Shown: positions 19,904 through 29,058, numbered from the stretch's first letter. The stretch: 64,000 nucleotides of DNA from Pseudoxanthomonas sp. J31 (GCF_000510725.1 NZ_AZNZ01000009.1:62001-126000); one strand, 5' to 3'. Numbers and translations: made by a program. Notes: a model not told the origin generated them from the letters alone.

Positions 19904-20135
19904 GGATTTCCTTGCAAAGAACGGACGGGACTGCACGGCGCACGGGCGCCGGAACCGGGCGAGAATCACCGACCGGGCCTTGCCCGTCAATGCGCAACCG
20001 CGGTCAAACCCCGCCGAGCCGCAAGAAAAATCCCTTCCTGTTCAAGGTGTTGCATTGGAAACGGCCGCCCTGGCCGAAACCGGCTGGACGGCCGCTGAAG
20101 CCCACGCAGCGGTCCGGTGGGCGGACCGGAACCGT

Positions 20136-20996
20136 TCAGGTTCCGATGCTGGTGCGGACCTCGAACAGCTCCGGGAAGAAGGTCAGGTCCAGCGCCTCGC
20201 GCAGGAAGCCCACGCCACTGGAGCCGCCGGTGCCGCGCTTGAAGCCGATGATGCGCATGACCGTGCGCATGTGGCGGAAGCGCCAGGTCTGGAACTGGGT
20301 TTCCAGGTCCACCAGGTCCTCGCTGAGCGAGTACTCGCGCCAGTAGCGGTCGGTGTCCTCGTAGATGCGCTCGAACACCGGGCGCAGCGCCGGGTCGCTG
20401 ACGTGCGGCTGGGTCCAGTCGCGTCCCGGGCGCAGGTACTCGCCCGGCACCGCGTGGCCGAAGCGCGCCAGGTACAGCAGGAACTCCTCGTACAGGCTGG
20501 GCCGCTCCAGCTCGGCGCGCAGCGCCGCCTGGCCTTCCGGGTCGTGGGCGAACACCTTCACCATCTCGGCGTTCTTGTTGCCCAGCAGGAACTCGATCGC
20601 GCGGTACTGCAGCGACTGGAAGCCGGAGGACGGGCCCAGCAGGTCGCGGAAGCCCATGTACTCCGACGGCGTCATCGTCTCCAGCACCGACCACTGCTCC
20701 ACCAGCTGGCGCAGCACCTGCTTGCCGCGCGCCATCACCTTGCGGCACTGCCACACCTGGTCCTGCTGCATGAACGCGCGCGCGGCCTGCAGCTCGTGCA
20801 TCAGCAGCTTCAGCCACAGTTCCGAGACCTGGTGCTGGATGATGAACAGCATCTCGTCGTGGTGCGCCGGCTCGGACAGCGGCCGCTGCGCGGACAGCAG
20901 GCGGTCCAGCTGCAGGTAGCCCGCATAGGTCATGCGGCCCTGCAGGTCGGTGTGGATGCCAGGTTCGAGCGGGCGCTGGTTCTTGTTCAGGGTCAT
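20136..20996 (-). CDS. kynA: tryptophan 2,3-dioxygenase
   Basis: Heme enzyme that opens the indole ring of L-tryptophan to N-formylkynurenine, the first step of the kynurenine route. 286 residues from the ATG at 20996; the known Xanthomonas enzyme is about 298. The active-site helix [15 protein letters not shown] holds the distal His, the proximal heme ligand is the His in [20 protein letters not shown], and the closing loop GTGGSSGV is intact. An upstream in-frame ATG at 21038 would add 14 basic residues without similarity. No clear ribosome site was seen. Kynurenine formamidase and kynureninase are not in the window. Confidence 0.96.
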   Translation of the reverse strand: MTLNKNQRPLEPGIHTDLQGRMTYAGYLQLDRLLSAQRPLSEPAHHDEMLFIIQHQVSELWLKLLMHELQAARAFMQQDQVWQCRKVMARGKQVLRQLVEQWSVLETMTPSEYMGFRDLLGPSSGFQSLQYRAIEFLLGNKNAEMVKVFAHDPEGQAALRAELERPSLYEEFLLYLARFGHAVPGEYLRPGRDWTQPHVSDPALRPVFERIYEDTDRYWREYSLSEDLVDLETQFQTWRFRHMRTVMRIIGFKRGTGGSSGVGFLREALDLTFFPELFEVRTSIGT

Positions 20997-21219
20997 CGGT
21001 CGCGGCTGGCGCGCGCGGGAGTGCGCGCAAGGGGGCAAAGCGTACCGCAGCGCAGCAGGGATAACGCGGCCGAGCCTGTCACCATTCAGGGGAACTCGAC
21101 GACCGCGTCCAAGTCCATGTACTGCAAGCGTTGTTGCGCTGCACGGCGGGTTTTCTCGACCGAGTCCGTACCATGTGCAACTTTCCTGTCCGCAATCGCG
21201 CGCAAGGGTGACTCCCCCG

Positions 21220-22305
21220 ATGACACTCGCCGCCAGCTTTGAAGTCCATTACCTGCAGTACCTCGACGCCGACGGGCGCCAGGTCCGCGACTTCCCGCAG
21301 GACCTGCGCGACCCCGCCGTGCTGCTGCCGCTGTTCAAGCGCATGCTGTTCGTGCGCGCCTTCGACAGCAAGGCCATCGCCCTGCAGCGCACCGGCAAGC
21401 TGGGCACCTATGCGCCCAGCCTGGGCCACGAGGCCACCCATGTCGGCATCGGCGCGTCGATGCGCCGCGGCGACGTGTTCGCGCCGTCGTACCGCGAGAT
21501 CGGCACCATGTTCGAGCGCGGCGTGCGCCCGCGCGACATCCTGATGTACTGGGGCGGCGACGAGCGCGGCAGCGACTTCCCGCGCGACAGCGACGCGGTG
21601 GCCGACTTCCCGATCTGCGTGCCGATCTCCACCCAGTGCCTGCACGCGGCCGGCGCCGCGCTGGCGTTCAAGCTGCGCGGGCAGCCGCACGTGGCCGTGG
21701 CCACCTGCGGCGACGGCGGCACCTCCAAGACCGACTTCTACGCCGCGCTCAACTCCGCCGGCGCCTACCAGCTGCCGCTGGTGCTGGGGGTGATCAACAA
21801 CGGCTGGGCGATCTCGGTGCCGCGCAAGGCCCAGACCGGCGCCCAGACCCTGGCGCAGAAGGGCATCGCCGGCGGCCTGCACGTGCTGCAGGTCGACGGC
21901 AACGACCTGGTCGCCGTGCTCGACGCGATGCGCCAGGCCATGGACCGCGCGCGCGCCGGCGAGGGCGGCTCGGTGATCGAGTTCCTCACCTACCGCCTGT
22001 CCGACCACACCACCGCCGACGACGCGCGCCGCTACCGCGACGACGCCGAGGTCAAGGCCGCCTGGCAGCGCGAGCCGATCGCGCGCCTGCGCACCTGGCT
22101 CACCGCGCAGGGCGCCTGGAGCGAGGCCGAGGAGGCCGAGTGGAAGGCCGAGTGCGAGCGCCAGGTCAACGCCGAGGTCGACGCCTACCTGGCCACCACC
22201 GCGCAGCCGGTGGAAGCGATGTTCGACTACCTCTACGCCGATCCGCCGCCGGACCTGCTCGCGCAGCGCGCCGCGGCCATTGCCCTGGAGCAGCGCCATG
22301 GATGA
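21220..22305 (+). CDS. 2-oxoacid dehydrogenase E1 component, alpha subunit
   Basis: Thiamine diphosphate-dependent decarboxylase subunit of a two-chain E1. 361 residues. The cofactor-binding motif is complete: [12 protein letters not shown] (about residue 166) with its closing asparagines in GVINNGWAI about 30 residues on. The substrate-channel region [11 protein letters not shown] and the phosphorylation-loop-like [16 protein letters not shown] are typical of branched-chain or acetoin/pyruvate alpha subunits; the latter favours branched-chain substrates. The ATG at 21220 is the only start near the family N-terminus. E1 beta and E2 genes follow, but no E3 gene is present, so a shared lipoamide dehydrogenase must be used. 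Confidence 0.92.
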   Translation: MTLAASFEVHYLQYLDADGRQVRDFPQDLRDPAVLLPLFKRMLFVRAFDSKAIALQRTGKLGTYAPSLGHEATHVGIGASMRRGDVFAPSYREIGTMFERGVRPRDILMYWGGDERGSDFPRDSDAVADFPICVPISTQCLHAAGAALAFKLRGQPHVAVATCGDGGTSKTDFYAALNSAGAYQLPLVLGVINNGWAISVPRKAQTGAQTLAQKGIAGGLHVLQVDGNDLVAVLDAMRQAMDRARAGEGGSVIEFLTYRLSDHTTADDARRYRDDAEVKAAWQREPIARLRTWLTAQGAWSEAEEAEWKAECERQVNAEVDAYLATTAQPVEAMFDYLYADPPPDLLAQRAAAIALEQRHG

Positions 22306-22411
22306 CATCCGCAGCCAGCGCGCCGAAAGCAACAGCCTGGCCGGCGCCCACGCCGCCGCCGGCGTGGGCGATTCGGCGCCCGTCCACGCCAGTCGTGGTG
22401 GAGAACAGCCC

Positions 22412-23410
22412 ATGAGCCAGACCCCGACCGCGACGCCGATCACCCTGATCGAGGCGATCACCCGCGCCCTGGCATGGGAACTGGAGCACGATCCGTCGGT
22501 GCTGGTGCTGGGCGAGGACGTGGGCGTCAACGGCGGCGTGTTCCGCGCCACCGCCGGCCTGCAGCAGAAGTTCGGCCCGCAGCGCGTGCTCGACACCCCG
22601 CTGGACGAGACCACCATCGCCGGCCTGTCGGTGGGCCTGGCCGCGCAGGGCATGAAGCCGGTGGCCGAGGCCCAGTTCGACGGCTTCGTCTATCCGATGC
22701 TGGACCACCTGGTCTGCCACGCCGCGCGCCTGCGCAACCGCACCCGCGGCCGCCTGCACTGCCCGATGGTGCTGCGCGTGCCGTGGGGCGGCGGCATCCG
22801 CGCGCCGGAGCACCACAGCGAGGCCAACGAGGCGATGTTCACCAACGTCCCCGGCCTGCGCGTGGTGATGCCGTCCTCGCCGCAACGCGCCTACGGCCTG
22901 CTGCTGGCCGCGATCCGCGATCCGGATCCGGTGATCTACATGGAGCCCAAGCGCATCTACCGCCAGTACAAGGAACTGGTGGCCGACGACGGCGAGGCGC
23001 TGCCGCTTGACGTGTGCTTCGTCCTGCGCGACGGCACCGACGTGACCCTGGTCGCCTGGGGCGCGCAGGTGAAGGAGGCGCTGGAGGCGGCCGAGGCGCT
23101 GGCGGCCGAAGGCATCAGCGCCGAGGTGATCGACGTGGCCACCCTGCGTCCGCTGGACTTCGCCACCATCGCCGAGTCGGTGTCGCGCACCGGCCGTTGC
23201 GTGATCGTGCAGGAGGCCCCGCGCACCGCCGGCTTCGGCGCGGAGATCGCCGCGCGCCTGGCCGAGGAGTCCATGTACGACCTGGTTGCCCCGGTGCAGC
23301 GCGTGACCGGCTGGGATACCCACATCCCGCTGTTCCGCCTGGAGATGAAGTACCTGCCCAGCGTGGAGCGGATCGTCGCCGCCGCGCGCGCCGCGATGGC
23401 CCACGGCTGA
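22412..23410 (+). CDS. 2-oxoacid dehydrogenase E1 component, beta subunit
   Basis: Partner of the alpha subunit, 332 residues from the ATG at 22412. It has the family features LGEDVGVNGGVFRAT (cofactor-contacting Glu), FDGFVYPMLDHL and the PKRIYRQYKE region. The start at 22412 is chosen because GGTGGAG lies nine bases upstream and the product then begins with a normal N-terminus. An in-frame ATG at 22298, overlapping the alpha-gene stop, would add 38 residues of low-complexity sequence. Both may be used, and coupling to the alpha gene is plausible. Substrate is most likely branched-chain 2-oxoacids. Confidence 0.92.
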   Translation: MSQTPTATPITLIEAITRALAWELEHDPSVLVLGEDVGVNGGVFRATAGLQQKFGPQRVLDTPLDETTIAGLSVGLAAQGMKPVAEAQFDGFVYPMLDHLVCHAARLRNRTRGRLHCPMVLRVPWGGGIRAPEHHSEANEAMFTNVPGLRVVMPSSPQRAYGLLLAAIRDPDPVIYMEPKRIYRQYKELVADDGEALPLDVCFVLRDGTDVTLVAWGAQVKEALEAAEALAAEGISAEVIDVATLRPLDFATIAESVSRTGRCVIVQEAPRTAGFGAEIAARLAEESMYDLVAPVQRVTGWDTHIPLFRLEMKYLPSVERIVAAARAAMAHG

Positions 23411-23545
23411 ACCGTGCCGCGCGCGACCCCGTCGCGCGCGGTCCGTTACCTTGATGCCCCGGGACGGCATGCCGCGGCCGCGTGCCGCGGCCCGCTCCCG
23501 CCCGTCGATCCGCGCGATCGACCGACCGATTGAGAGAGCGACACG

Positions 23546-24931
23546 ATGAGCCAGACCAAGACCTTCCACCTGCCCGACCTGGGCGAGGGCCTGCCGGACG
23601 CGACCATCGTCGAGTGGTTCGTCAAGGAAGGCGACACCATCCGCCTGGACGAACCGCTGGTGTCGATGGAGACCGCCAAGGCGGTGGTGGAAGTGCCCTC
23701 GCCGGTGTCCGGCAAGGTCCTGCGCCTGGCCGGCAAGGCCGGCGACGTGATCGCCACCGGCGCGATGCTGGCCGAGTTCGAGCCCGATCCCGCCCTGCCG
23801 CAGCGCGCCGAGGGCCAGGACACCGGCCACCACCACGGCGCACCGGCGAAGCCGGCCAAGGCCAGCGCCAGCGACGACGGCGGCGAGCTGCCGGTGCAGC
23901 CGGCGCCGTCGGAGGCGCGCGGTGGCGACGCCGGCACCGTGGTCGGCGCGATGCAGAGCTCCGACGCCGTGCATGCCGAGCGTGCGATCGCGGTCGGCGG
24001 GGTCAAGGCGATGCCGGCAGTGCGCGCGCTGGCGCGCAAGCTGGGCGTGGACCTGGCCCGCGTTGCGCCCACCGGGCCCGAGGGCACCGTGACCCTGGCC
24101 GACGTGAAGCAGGCCGCGGCCGATCCATCCCGTCTCCTCCCCTCCCGCGCGGGAGGCACCGGGGTGGCACAGCCCACCGCAGCGGCTGCCGCCTCCGCGC
24201 CCGCTCCTGCCGTGCACCAGCGCACCCCCGTCTCCGCCTCCGGCCGTCCCATGCGCACCCGCCCGCCGGGCGCCGACGCCGGCGTGGCCGCCAGCGGCCA
24301 GCCCGAGCAGCTCAAGGGCGTGCGCCGCAACATGGCGCGGGTGATGGCCGACGCGCACAGCAAGGTCGTGCCGACCACACTGGTCGACGACGCCGACCTG
24401 CATGCCTGGATCGGCAAGCAGGACATCACCGCGCGCCTGGTCCGCGCGATCGTCGCCGCGTGCAAGGCGGTACCGGCGCTCAATGCCTGGTTCGACGGCG
24501 AGGCGCTCAGCGTCACCCGCCATCCGCACGTGGACGTGGGCATCGCCGTGGACACCGACGACGGCCTGTTCGTGCCGGCCCTGCGCAATGCCGACATGCT
24601 CGACGCGCGCGGCATCCGCGCCGGCATCGACCGCCTGCGCGCGCAGGTGGAGGACCGCAGCATCCCGGCCAGCGAGCTGTCCGGCTACACCATCTCGCTG
24701 TCCAACTTCGGCATGTTCGCCGGCCGCTACGCCACCCCGGTGGTGGTGCCACCGTGCGTGGCCATCGTCGGCGCCGGCCGCCTGTCGCACGACGTGGTCG
24801 CGGTGATGGGCGGGATCGAGGTGCACCGCCGCCTGCCGATCTCGCTGACCTTCGACCACCGCGCCGCCACCGGCGGCGAGGCCGCGCGCTTCCTGCGCGC
24901 GCTGCTGGACGACATGGCCCTGCCGAACTGA
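23546..24931 (+). CDS. 2-oxoacid dehydrogenase E2 component (dihydrolipoamide acyltransferase)
   Basis: Core acyltransferase of the complex, 461 residues. One lipoyl domain is at about residues 3-78 with the lipoylated lysine in METAKAVVEV. After a long Ala/Pro linker comes the peripheral-subunit-binding domain (AMPAVRALARKLGVDLARVAPTG, about 152-188), a second linker, and the catalytic domain from about 255. In the catalytic motif the usual HxxxDG reads HRAATG (in FDHRAATGGEAARFL), so the conserved Asp is Thr. The second linker contains a palindromic DNA repeat in frame. The start follows GAGAGAG. There is a 135-base gap after E1 beta, but the three genes are probably one unit. Confidence 0.93.
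   Translation: MSQTKTFHLPDLGEGLPDATIVEWFVKEGDTIRLDEPLVSMETAKAVVEVPSPVSGKVLRLAGKAGDVIATGAMLAEFEPDPALPQRAEGQDTGHHHGAPAKPAKASASDDGGELPVQPAPSEARGGDAGTVVGAMQSSDAVHAERAIAVGGVKAMPAVRALARKLGVDLARVAPTGPEGTVTLADVKQAAADPSRLLPSRAGGTGVAQPTAAAAASAPAPAVHQRTPVSASGRPMRTRPPGADAGVAASGQPEQLKGVRRNMARVMADAHSKVVPTTLVDDADLHAWIGKQDITARLVRAIVAACKAVPALNAWFDGEALSVTRHPHVDVGIAVDTDDGLFVPALRNADMLDARGIRAGIDRLRAQVEDRSIPASELSGYTISLSNFGMFAGRYATPVVVPPCVAIVGAGRLSHDVVAVMGGIEVHRRLPISLTFDHRAATGGEAARFLRALLDDMALPN
24137..24167. repeat. palindromic GC-rich repeat inside the E2 linker
   Basis: A 16-base perfect palindrome, CCTCCCGCGCGGGAGG (24141-24156), followed by CACCGGGGTGG. The arrangement, a C-rich/G-rich palindrome followed by CCGGGGTG, looks like the dispersed intergenic element common in Xanthomonadaceae. 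Here it is read in frame as PSRAGGTGVA between the subunit-binding and catalytic domains of E2. Confidence 0.5.
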
Positions 24932-25082
24932 GGCCGGCCGCCCGGGCTCCCCCGCCCCATGCGCGGGGGCCGGGCGTGGCGCGTGGCCGGGGGCAGGAGG
25001 CGGCGGGCGCTTCCGCCGCTTCATCCGCACCAGCCCCGCGCGGCGCTATCGTCGGGCTCCATGCCCGCCGGAGAGAGCCGCC

Positions 25083-25466
25083 ATGCCGCACCACAGCCGC
25101 CTCAGCACCCTGGTGATCGACTGCAACGTCGATGACCTGCGCCCCGCGCTGGAGTTCTGGAGCGCGGCGCTGGGCAAGCCCATCGCCGACCCGGACGAGG
25201 ACGGCGACGGCCGCTACGGCGTGCTGGCCACCGAGGAGGACGAGCCGCTCATCCTGCTGCAGAAGGTGGCGCACGAATCGCGCGTGCACCTGGACATCGA
25301 GAGCGACGACGTCGACGCCGAGGCCGACCGCCTCGAGCGCCTGGGCGCGCGCAAGATCGCCTTCGTCAAGCGCTGGTGGGTGATGGAGGCGCCCACCGGG
25401 CACCGCTTCTGCGTGGTGCGGCCGCAGCGCGAGCGCTTCGGCCGGCACCTCAATGCCTGGGATTGA
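25083..25466 (+). CDS. VOC family protein (glyoxalase-like)
   Basis: A 127-residue protein with the paired beta-alpha-beta-beta-beta modules of the vicinal oxygen chelate fold. The pattern TLVIDCNVDDLRPALEFWSAALG at the start and VHLDIESDDVDAEADRLERLGA in the middle are typical of the Glyoxalase_6 type. Candidate metal ligands include His of the RVHLDIE strand and Glu of VMEAPTGHRF. ATG at 25083 follows GGAGAGAG. The enzyme activity is unknown; many such proteins are uncharacterised. It converges on a metallo-beta-lactamase-fold gene, ending 9 bases before it. Confidence 0.82.
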   Translation: MPHHSRLSTLVIDCNVDDLRPALEFWSAALGKPIADPDEDGDGRYGVLATEEDEPLILLQKVAHESRVHLDIESDDVDAEADRLERLGARKIAFVKRWWVMEAPTGHRFCVVRPQRERFGRHLNAWD

Positions 25467-25475
25467 CCCCGCCGC

Positions 25476-26429
25476 TCAGCCACGCCGGCGGCTGCGGTCC
25501 AGCCACACTTCCAGGCCCTGGGCGTTGAGCTCGATGTCCATGCCCAGCAGGTCCAGCACCCCGGCCTCGTCCAGCGGCACGCCGTGGGCCTGGGCGCGCT
25601 CCAGGTAGTACTCCGACAGCGCCGCCACCAGCGCGCGGTGGCGGTCCGGGCCGCCGTCGCAGGCCTGGGCCAGCGAGACCATGGCGTCGATCTGCTCGTG
25701 CAGGTCCGCGGCCAGGCGGCGCACCTCGCCCACCGGGCCGTAGTGGGTCAGGTACATGCGCTCCGGCGCGCTTTCCAGCATGCGCCGGATCGAGGCCTGC
25801 ATCGCCTCCGGCTCGAACTGCACCGGCGAGGAGGTGGGCAGGACGAAGGCGCGGCCGTCGCTGTCCAGCTGCCGGTAGGACAGGCCGAAGGTGTCGCCGG
25901 TGAACCAGCCGCGGCTGCGCTCGTCCCAGATGCACATGTGGTGGCGCGCGTGGCCGGGGGTATCCAGGCAGCGCAGGATGCGCCCGGCCAGGTCGATGGC
26001 ATGGCCGTCGGCGGCCACCACCACGCGCGATTCCGGCACCGGCTCCAGGCTGCCGTAGTGGCGCGCGAACTGCTCCTCGCCGTACACCGCCATGGCCCCG
26101 GCCACCAGCCGCTGCGGATCGACCATGTGCGGCGCCGCGCGCGGATGCGCGACCAGGCGTGCGTTCGGCAGCTGGCGCATCAGCAGGCCCGCGCCGCCGG
26201 CGTGGTCGAGGTGGGCATGGGTCAGCACCACCCAGTCCACCGCCTCGGCGCCGAGCCCGGCGTCGGCCAGCGCCTGCATCAGCACCGGCACGCTGTGGTT
26301 GGTGCCGCAGTCGACGAACGCCGCCCGGCCCCGCTCGACCACCAGGTACGCGGCGTCGAAGGCAGGCCGGACGTAGCCGGTGTCGAGGGTATGGATGCCG
26401 TGCGCGGCCGCCAGCTGCTGTTGCTGCAT
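25476..26429 (-). CDS. metallo-beta-lactamase-fold hydrolase
   Basis: A 317-residue protein with the MBL fold. The metal site is complete: THAHLDHAGG (HxHxDH), a following His in LDTPGHARHH, the Asp in WFTGDTFGLSY, and a last His in YLTHYGPVGE. The C-terminal third is helical and may form a dimer or substrate lid. Size and motifs match the broad glyoxalase II / hydroxyacylglutathione hydrolase-like group, but no feature fixes the substrate. There is no signal peptide, so it is cytosolic. It is convergent with the VOC gene, and the association of two glyoxalase-type folds is suggestive only. Confidence 0.85.
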   Translation of the reverse strand: MQQQQLAAAHGIHTLDTGYVRPAFDAAYLVVERGRAAFVDCGTNHSVPVLMQALADAGLGAEAVDWVVLTHAHLDHAGGAGLLMRQLPNARLVAHPRAAPHMVDPQRLVAGAMAVYGEEQFARHYGSLEPVPESRVVVAADGHAIDLAGRILRCLDTPGHARHHMCIWDERSRGWFTGDTFGLSYRQLDSDGRAFVLPTSSPVQFEPEAMQASIRRMLESAPERMYLTHYGPVGEVRRLAADLHEQIDAMVSLAQACDGGPDRHRALVAALSEYYLERAQAHGVPLDEAGVLDLLGMDIELNAQGLEVWLDRSRRRG

Positions 26430-26548
26430 CGGGGAGCGGGGATGTGGGGGCGATGCAGGGGAGCCTAGTCAGCCCCCCTTGCCCGCACGATCCGGCTTTG
26501 GTCGTAGACGGCCGCCGGCGGCAGGCCACCGTTCACCTTGGTCGCGGC

Positions 26549-26860
26549 TCAGCCCTGCGCCGCCCAGCGCGCGGACAGGCGCATGCGCAGCGGGATCGCC
26601 AGTGCCAGCACCGCCAGGAACGCGCCGTAGGCGTAAAGCACGGCCAGCACCTGGCGCCAGATCGGGCCGGCGCCGCTGTAGGCCATCCCCTCGTGGTAGC
26701 CCCAGTGCATGCCGCCGATGCTCAGCACCAGCGCCAGGACCAGCACGATGGCGTCGAACGCACGCCGCGCGCGCGGGCGCGGCGTGCGCGGGAAGAACCA
26801 GTAAAGACCGCCCAGCACGGCGAACCAGGGCAGGAACAGCAGCAGCGAGAGCCAGGCCAT
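26549..26860 (-). CDS. hypothetical membrane protein
   Basis: A 103-residue protein with three hydrophobic segments (about residues 3-22, 35-52 and 70-91), separated by a basic loop PRTPRPRARRAF. The ATG overlaps the trpS stop codon by one base (TGATG), so it is cotranscribed and probably translationally coupled to trpS. No known domain is recognised, and no link to tryptophanyl-tRNA synthesis can be proposed from the sequence. Confidence 0.72.
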   Translation of the reverse strand: MAWLSLLLFLPWFAVLGGLYWFFPRTPRPRARRAFDAIVLVLALVLSIGGMHWGYHEGMAYSGAGPIWRQVLAVLYAYGAFLAVLALAIPLRMRLSARWAAQG

Positions 26861-28230
26861 CAGCCGGCCTCCGCCTCGGCCAGCTGGCGCAGGGCCTCGA
26901 CCACCGCGTCCACCCCGGCCACGTCGGCGCCCAGGGTGCCCACGCGCTCGCCCATCAGCCCGACCGCGCCCTGCTCCAGCGCGTGCAGGGCATTGATGCC
27001 CTCGCGGCGCAGCCGGGCGATGCGCTCGCCGGCCTCGCGCGGGGACTCGGAGCCATCACCCTGCAGCAGCACGCGGCCGTCGGCGTCGACCAGCTTGAAG
27101 TGGAAGCGGCCGTCGGCCTCGCGGTATTGCTTGAACTGCGGCAGGCGCGCCGCCGGCTTCTTCTTCGGCTTGCCGGAGCCGGCGGCGGCCGCCGCCTGGA
27201 AGCCGCCCAGGCCGACCGCGCGCTGCAGGCCGTCGAGCAGCGGCACGGTGGTCTCGCGCGCCTTGCGCGCGCCCTCCTGCAGGATCTCCTCCAGCTGCGC
27301 CGGCCTGGCGATCAGCTGCGCGTACTGCTCGCGCAGCGGCGCCACCGCTTCCTCGATGCGCAGCACCAGGCGCTGCTTGGCGTCGCCCCAGCCGATGCCC
27401 TCGGCGAAGGCGTGGCGCATCTCCTCGGCCTGTTCCGGGGTGGAGAAGGCCTGGTACAGCTGGAACAGGGCCGAGCCCTCGGTGTCCTTGGGCTCGCCAG
27501 GCGCGCGCGAGTCGGTGACGATCGACATCACCAGGCGCTTGAGTTCGGCCGGCGGTGCGAACAGCGGGATGGTGTTGTCGTAGCTCTTGGACATCTTGCG
27601 GCCATCCAGGCCCGGCAGGGTGGCCACGTTCTCGTCGATCTGCACCTCCGGCAGCACCAGCGGCTCGCCGGACTGGCCGGTGGCCTGGCGCCAGGCCTCG
27701 CCGTAGAGGTGGTTGAAGCGCTGGCCGATGTCGCGCGCCATTTCGATGTGCTGGATCTGGTCGCGGCCCACCGGCACGCGGTGCGCGCCGAAGGCGAGGA
27801 TGTCGGCCGCCATCAGCACCGGGTACATGTACAGGCCGGCGGTGACGCCGGCATCCGGGTCCTCGCCCGCCTCGTTGTTCTTGTCCACCGCCGCCTTGTA
27901 GGCATGGGCGCGGTTGAGCAGGCCCTTGGCAGTGACGCAGGTCAGCAGCCAGGTCAGCTGCGGGATCTCGGGGATGTCCGACTGCCGGTAGAACACGACC
28001 TTCTGCGGATCCAGGCCGCAGGCCAGCCAGGTCGCGGCGATCTCCAGGCGCGAGCGTGCCACCCGCTGCGGATCGTCGGCCTTGATCAGGGCGTGGTAGT
28101 CGGCCAGGAAGAAGAAGCTCTCCGTGCCCGGTGCGCGCGAGGCGGCGATGGCGGGACGGATGGCCCCGGCGTAGTTGCCCAGGTGCGGGGTGCCGGTGGT
28201 GGTGATGCCGGTGAGGACGCGGACGGTCAT
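26860..28230 (-). CDS. trpS: tryptophanyl-tRNA synthetase with C-terminal extension
   Basis: Class I aminoacyl-tRNA synthetase charging tRNA-Trp. 456 residues from the ATG at 28230, against roughly 330 for the E. coli enzyme. The HIGH-like motif is TGTPHLGNY (about 11-19) and the KMSKS motif is in DGRKMSKSYDNT (about 200). The extra C-terminal part, after a Lys/Pro-rich linker (GKPKKKPAARLP), contains QFKQYREADGRFHFKLVDADG followed by a helix, which resembles one repeat of the YegP/DUF1508 fold. Such an extension is seen in some proteobacterial TrpRS. The frame continues upstream of 28230 but without similarity. Confidence 0.94.
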   Translation of the reverse strand: MTVRVLTGITTTGTPHLGNYAGAIRPAIAASRAPGTESFFFLADYHALIKADDPQRVARSRLEIAATWLACGLDPQKVVFYRQSDIPEIPQLTWLLTCVTAKGLLNRAHAYKAAVDKNNEAGEDPDAGVTAGLYMYPVLMAADILAFGAHRVPVGRDQIQHIEMARDIGQRFNHLYGEAWRQATGQSGEPLVLPEVQIDENVATLPGLDGRKMSKSYDNTIPLFAPPAELKRLVMSIVTDSRAPGEPKDTEGSALFQLYQAFSTPEQAEEMRHAFAEGIGWGDAKQRLVLRIEEAVAPLREQYAQLIARPAQLEEILQEGARKARETTVPLLDGLQRAVGLGGFQAAAAAGSGKPKKKPAARLPQFKQYREADGRFHFKLVDADGRVLLQGDGSESPREAGERIARLRREGINALHALEQGAVGLMGERVGTLGADVAGVDAVVEALRQLAEAEAG

Positions 28231-28295
28231 GGTGCAGGCAAGGGGAAGAAACACGCCGATTCTACCCCCCTGCCCCGGTTGCGGCGGGCGGACAC

Positions 28296-28334
28296 GGAAA
28301 GGCCCGGGGCGGCGGATCGCCGCGCCCGGGCCCA
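28296..28334 (-). terminator. hairpin terminator after the CsbD gene
   Basis: GC-rich stem (GCCCGGG plus CGGCG on each side, one base bulged) around a GAT loop, reading on the minus strand directly into TTTCC. It lies just after the csbD-like stop and before trpS. Confidence 0.6.
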
Positions 28335-28345
28335 AGGCACCGGCC

Positions 28346-28561
28346 TTAGTGGCGGTAGCGCTGGTCCAGGGTGGTCTCGAAGTCGCGGACCTCGCGCTCG
28401 GCGCGGTCCTTCTCCCAGCCATAGCGCTCCTGCAACTTGCCGGCCAGGTACTCGGCATTGCCCTCGGCCACGTCGAACACGTCGTCGGTGAGGTCGCCCC
28501 ACTTGGCCTTCATCTGGCCCTTCAGCTGCTTCCAGTTGCCGGCGATGATGTCGCGGTTCAT
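28346..28561 (-). CDS. CsbD family stress protein
   Basis: A 71-residue hydrophilic, helical protein beginning [22 protein letters not shown], the standard CsbD/YjbJ start. It continues with the [24 protein letters not shown] segment that defines the family. These abundant small proteins are induced in stationary phase or by envelope and osmotic stress; their biochemical role is unknown. The ATG at 28561 has AAGGAG seven bases upstream, and the frame is open farther but unsupported. It is flanked by its own hairpin terminator and by an entericidin gene. Confidence 0.94.
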   Translation of the reverse strand: MNRDIIAGNWKQLKGQMKAKWGDLTDDVFDVAEGNAEYLAGKLQERYGWEKDRAEREVRDFETTLDQRYRH

Positions 28562-28699
28562 GCGTGCTCCTTGTTTGGGGGTCGGGACCCGGCGGTCGCC
28601 GGGTTGGGGCCAGCATCGCCGGTTGCGCGTTTCCCGGCGGTCCAGCCGCCGTGAGTGCGCGGTTACGCGGCGCCACGCGCGGCGGAGCATTCAGGCAGA

Positions 28700-28728
28700 C
28701 AAAAAGGCGGGGCCTTGCGGCCCCGCCT
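28700..28728 (-). terminator. strong intrinsic terminator after the entericidin gene
   Basis: A 10-base perfect stem (AGGCGGGGCC at 28705-28714, GGCCCCGCCT at 28719-28728) with a four-base loop and, on the minus strand, a run of five T. This is the clearest factor-independent terminator in the window. Confidence 0.9.
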
Positions 28729-28797
28729 GCAACTCCATCTGCGCACGTCCTGTGCCGGGCGCGTCCTGCGCTCACCGCATCCGTTCGAGCTTCCCGC

Positions 28798-28950
28798 TCA
28801 GCACTTGCCGTCCTTGCAGTCCTGGGCCTTGTCCTCGAGCTTTTCCCCGCCCCGCTGGATGTCCTTGCCCGCGCCGGCCATGGTGTTGCACGCGGTCAGC
28901 GCGGAAATCGAGAACAGGCTCAGCAGGGTCAGGGCAACGATGCGCTTCAT
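28798..28950 (-). CDS. entericidin A/B family lipoprotein
   Basis: A 50-residue small lipoprotein. It begins MKRIVALTLLSLFSISALTAC with the lipobox LTAC, so the lipidated residue is Cys21, and continues NTMAGAGKDIQRGGEKLEDKAQDC, the characteristic entericidin amphipathic segment, ending in a Cys-containing tail. Entericidins are toxin/antidote-like envelope lipoproteins linked to stationary-phase lysis in E. coli; only one copy is present here. ATG at 28950 follows GGGAGCCCACC. A strong terminator lies 70 bases downstream. Confidence 0.93.
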   Translation of the reverse strand: MKRIVALTLLSLFSISALTACNTMAGAGKDIQRGGEKLEDKAQDCKDGKC

Positions 28951-29058
28951 GGTGGGCTCCCTTTTCGGTCCCGCGCGCCACGCACGGGATGGGCCCCACT
29001 TTTCCGGGAACGCCGTCGAACCGGCGTGAAACCGCGCGGCGACGGACGCGACTGGTGC

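Noticed and set aside
20110-20128. Hairpin after kynA as a terminator
   Set aside because: A 7-base stem with no T-run and weak geometry; not enough to call.
22298-22411. N-terminal extension of E1 beta from the overlapping ATG
   Set aside because: The 38 added residues are low-complexity, and the ATG at 22412 has a better ribosome site and gives a standard N-terminus, although dual starts cannot be excluded.
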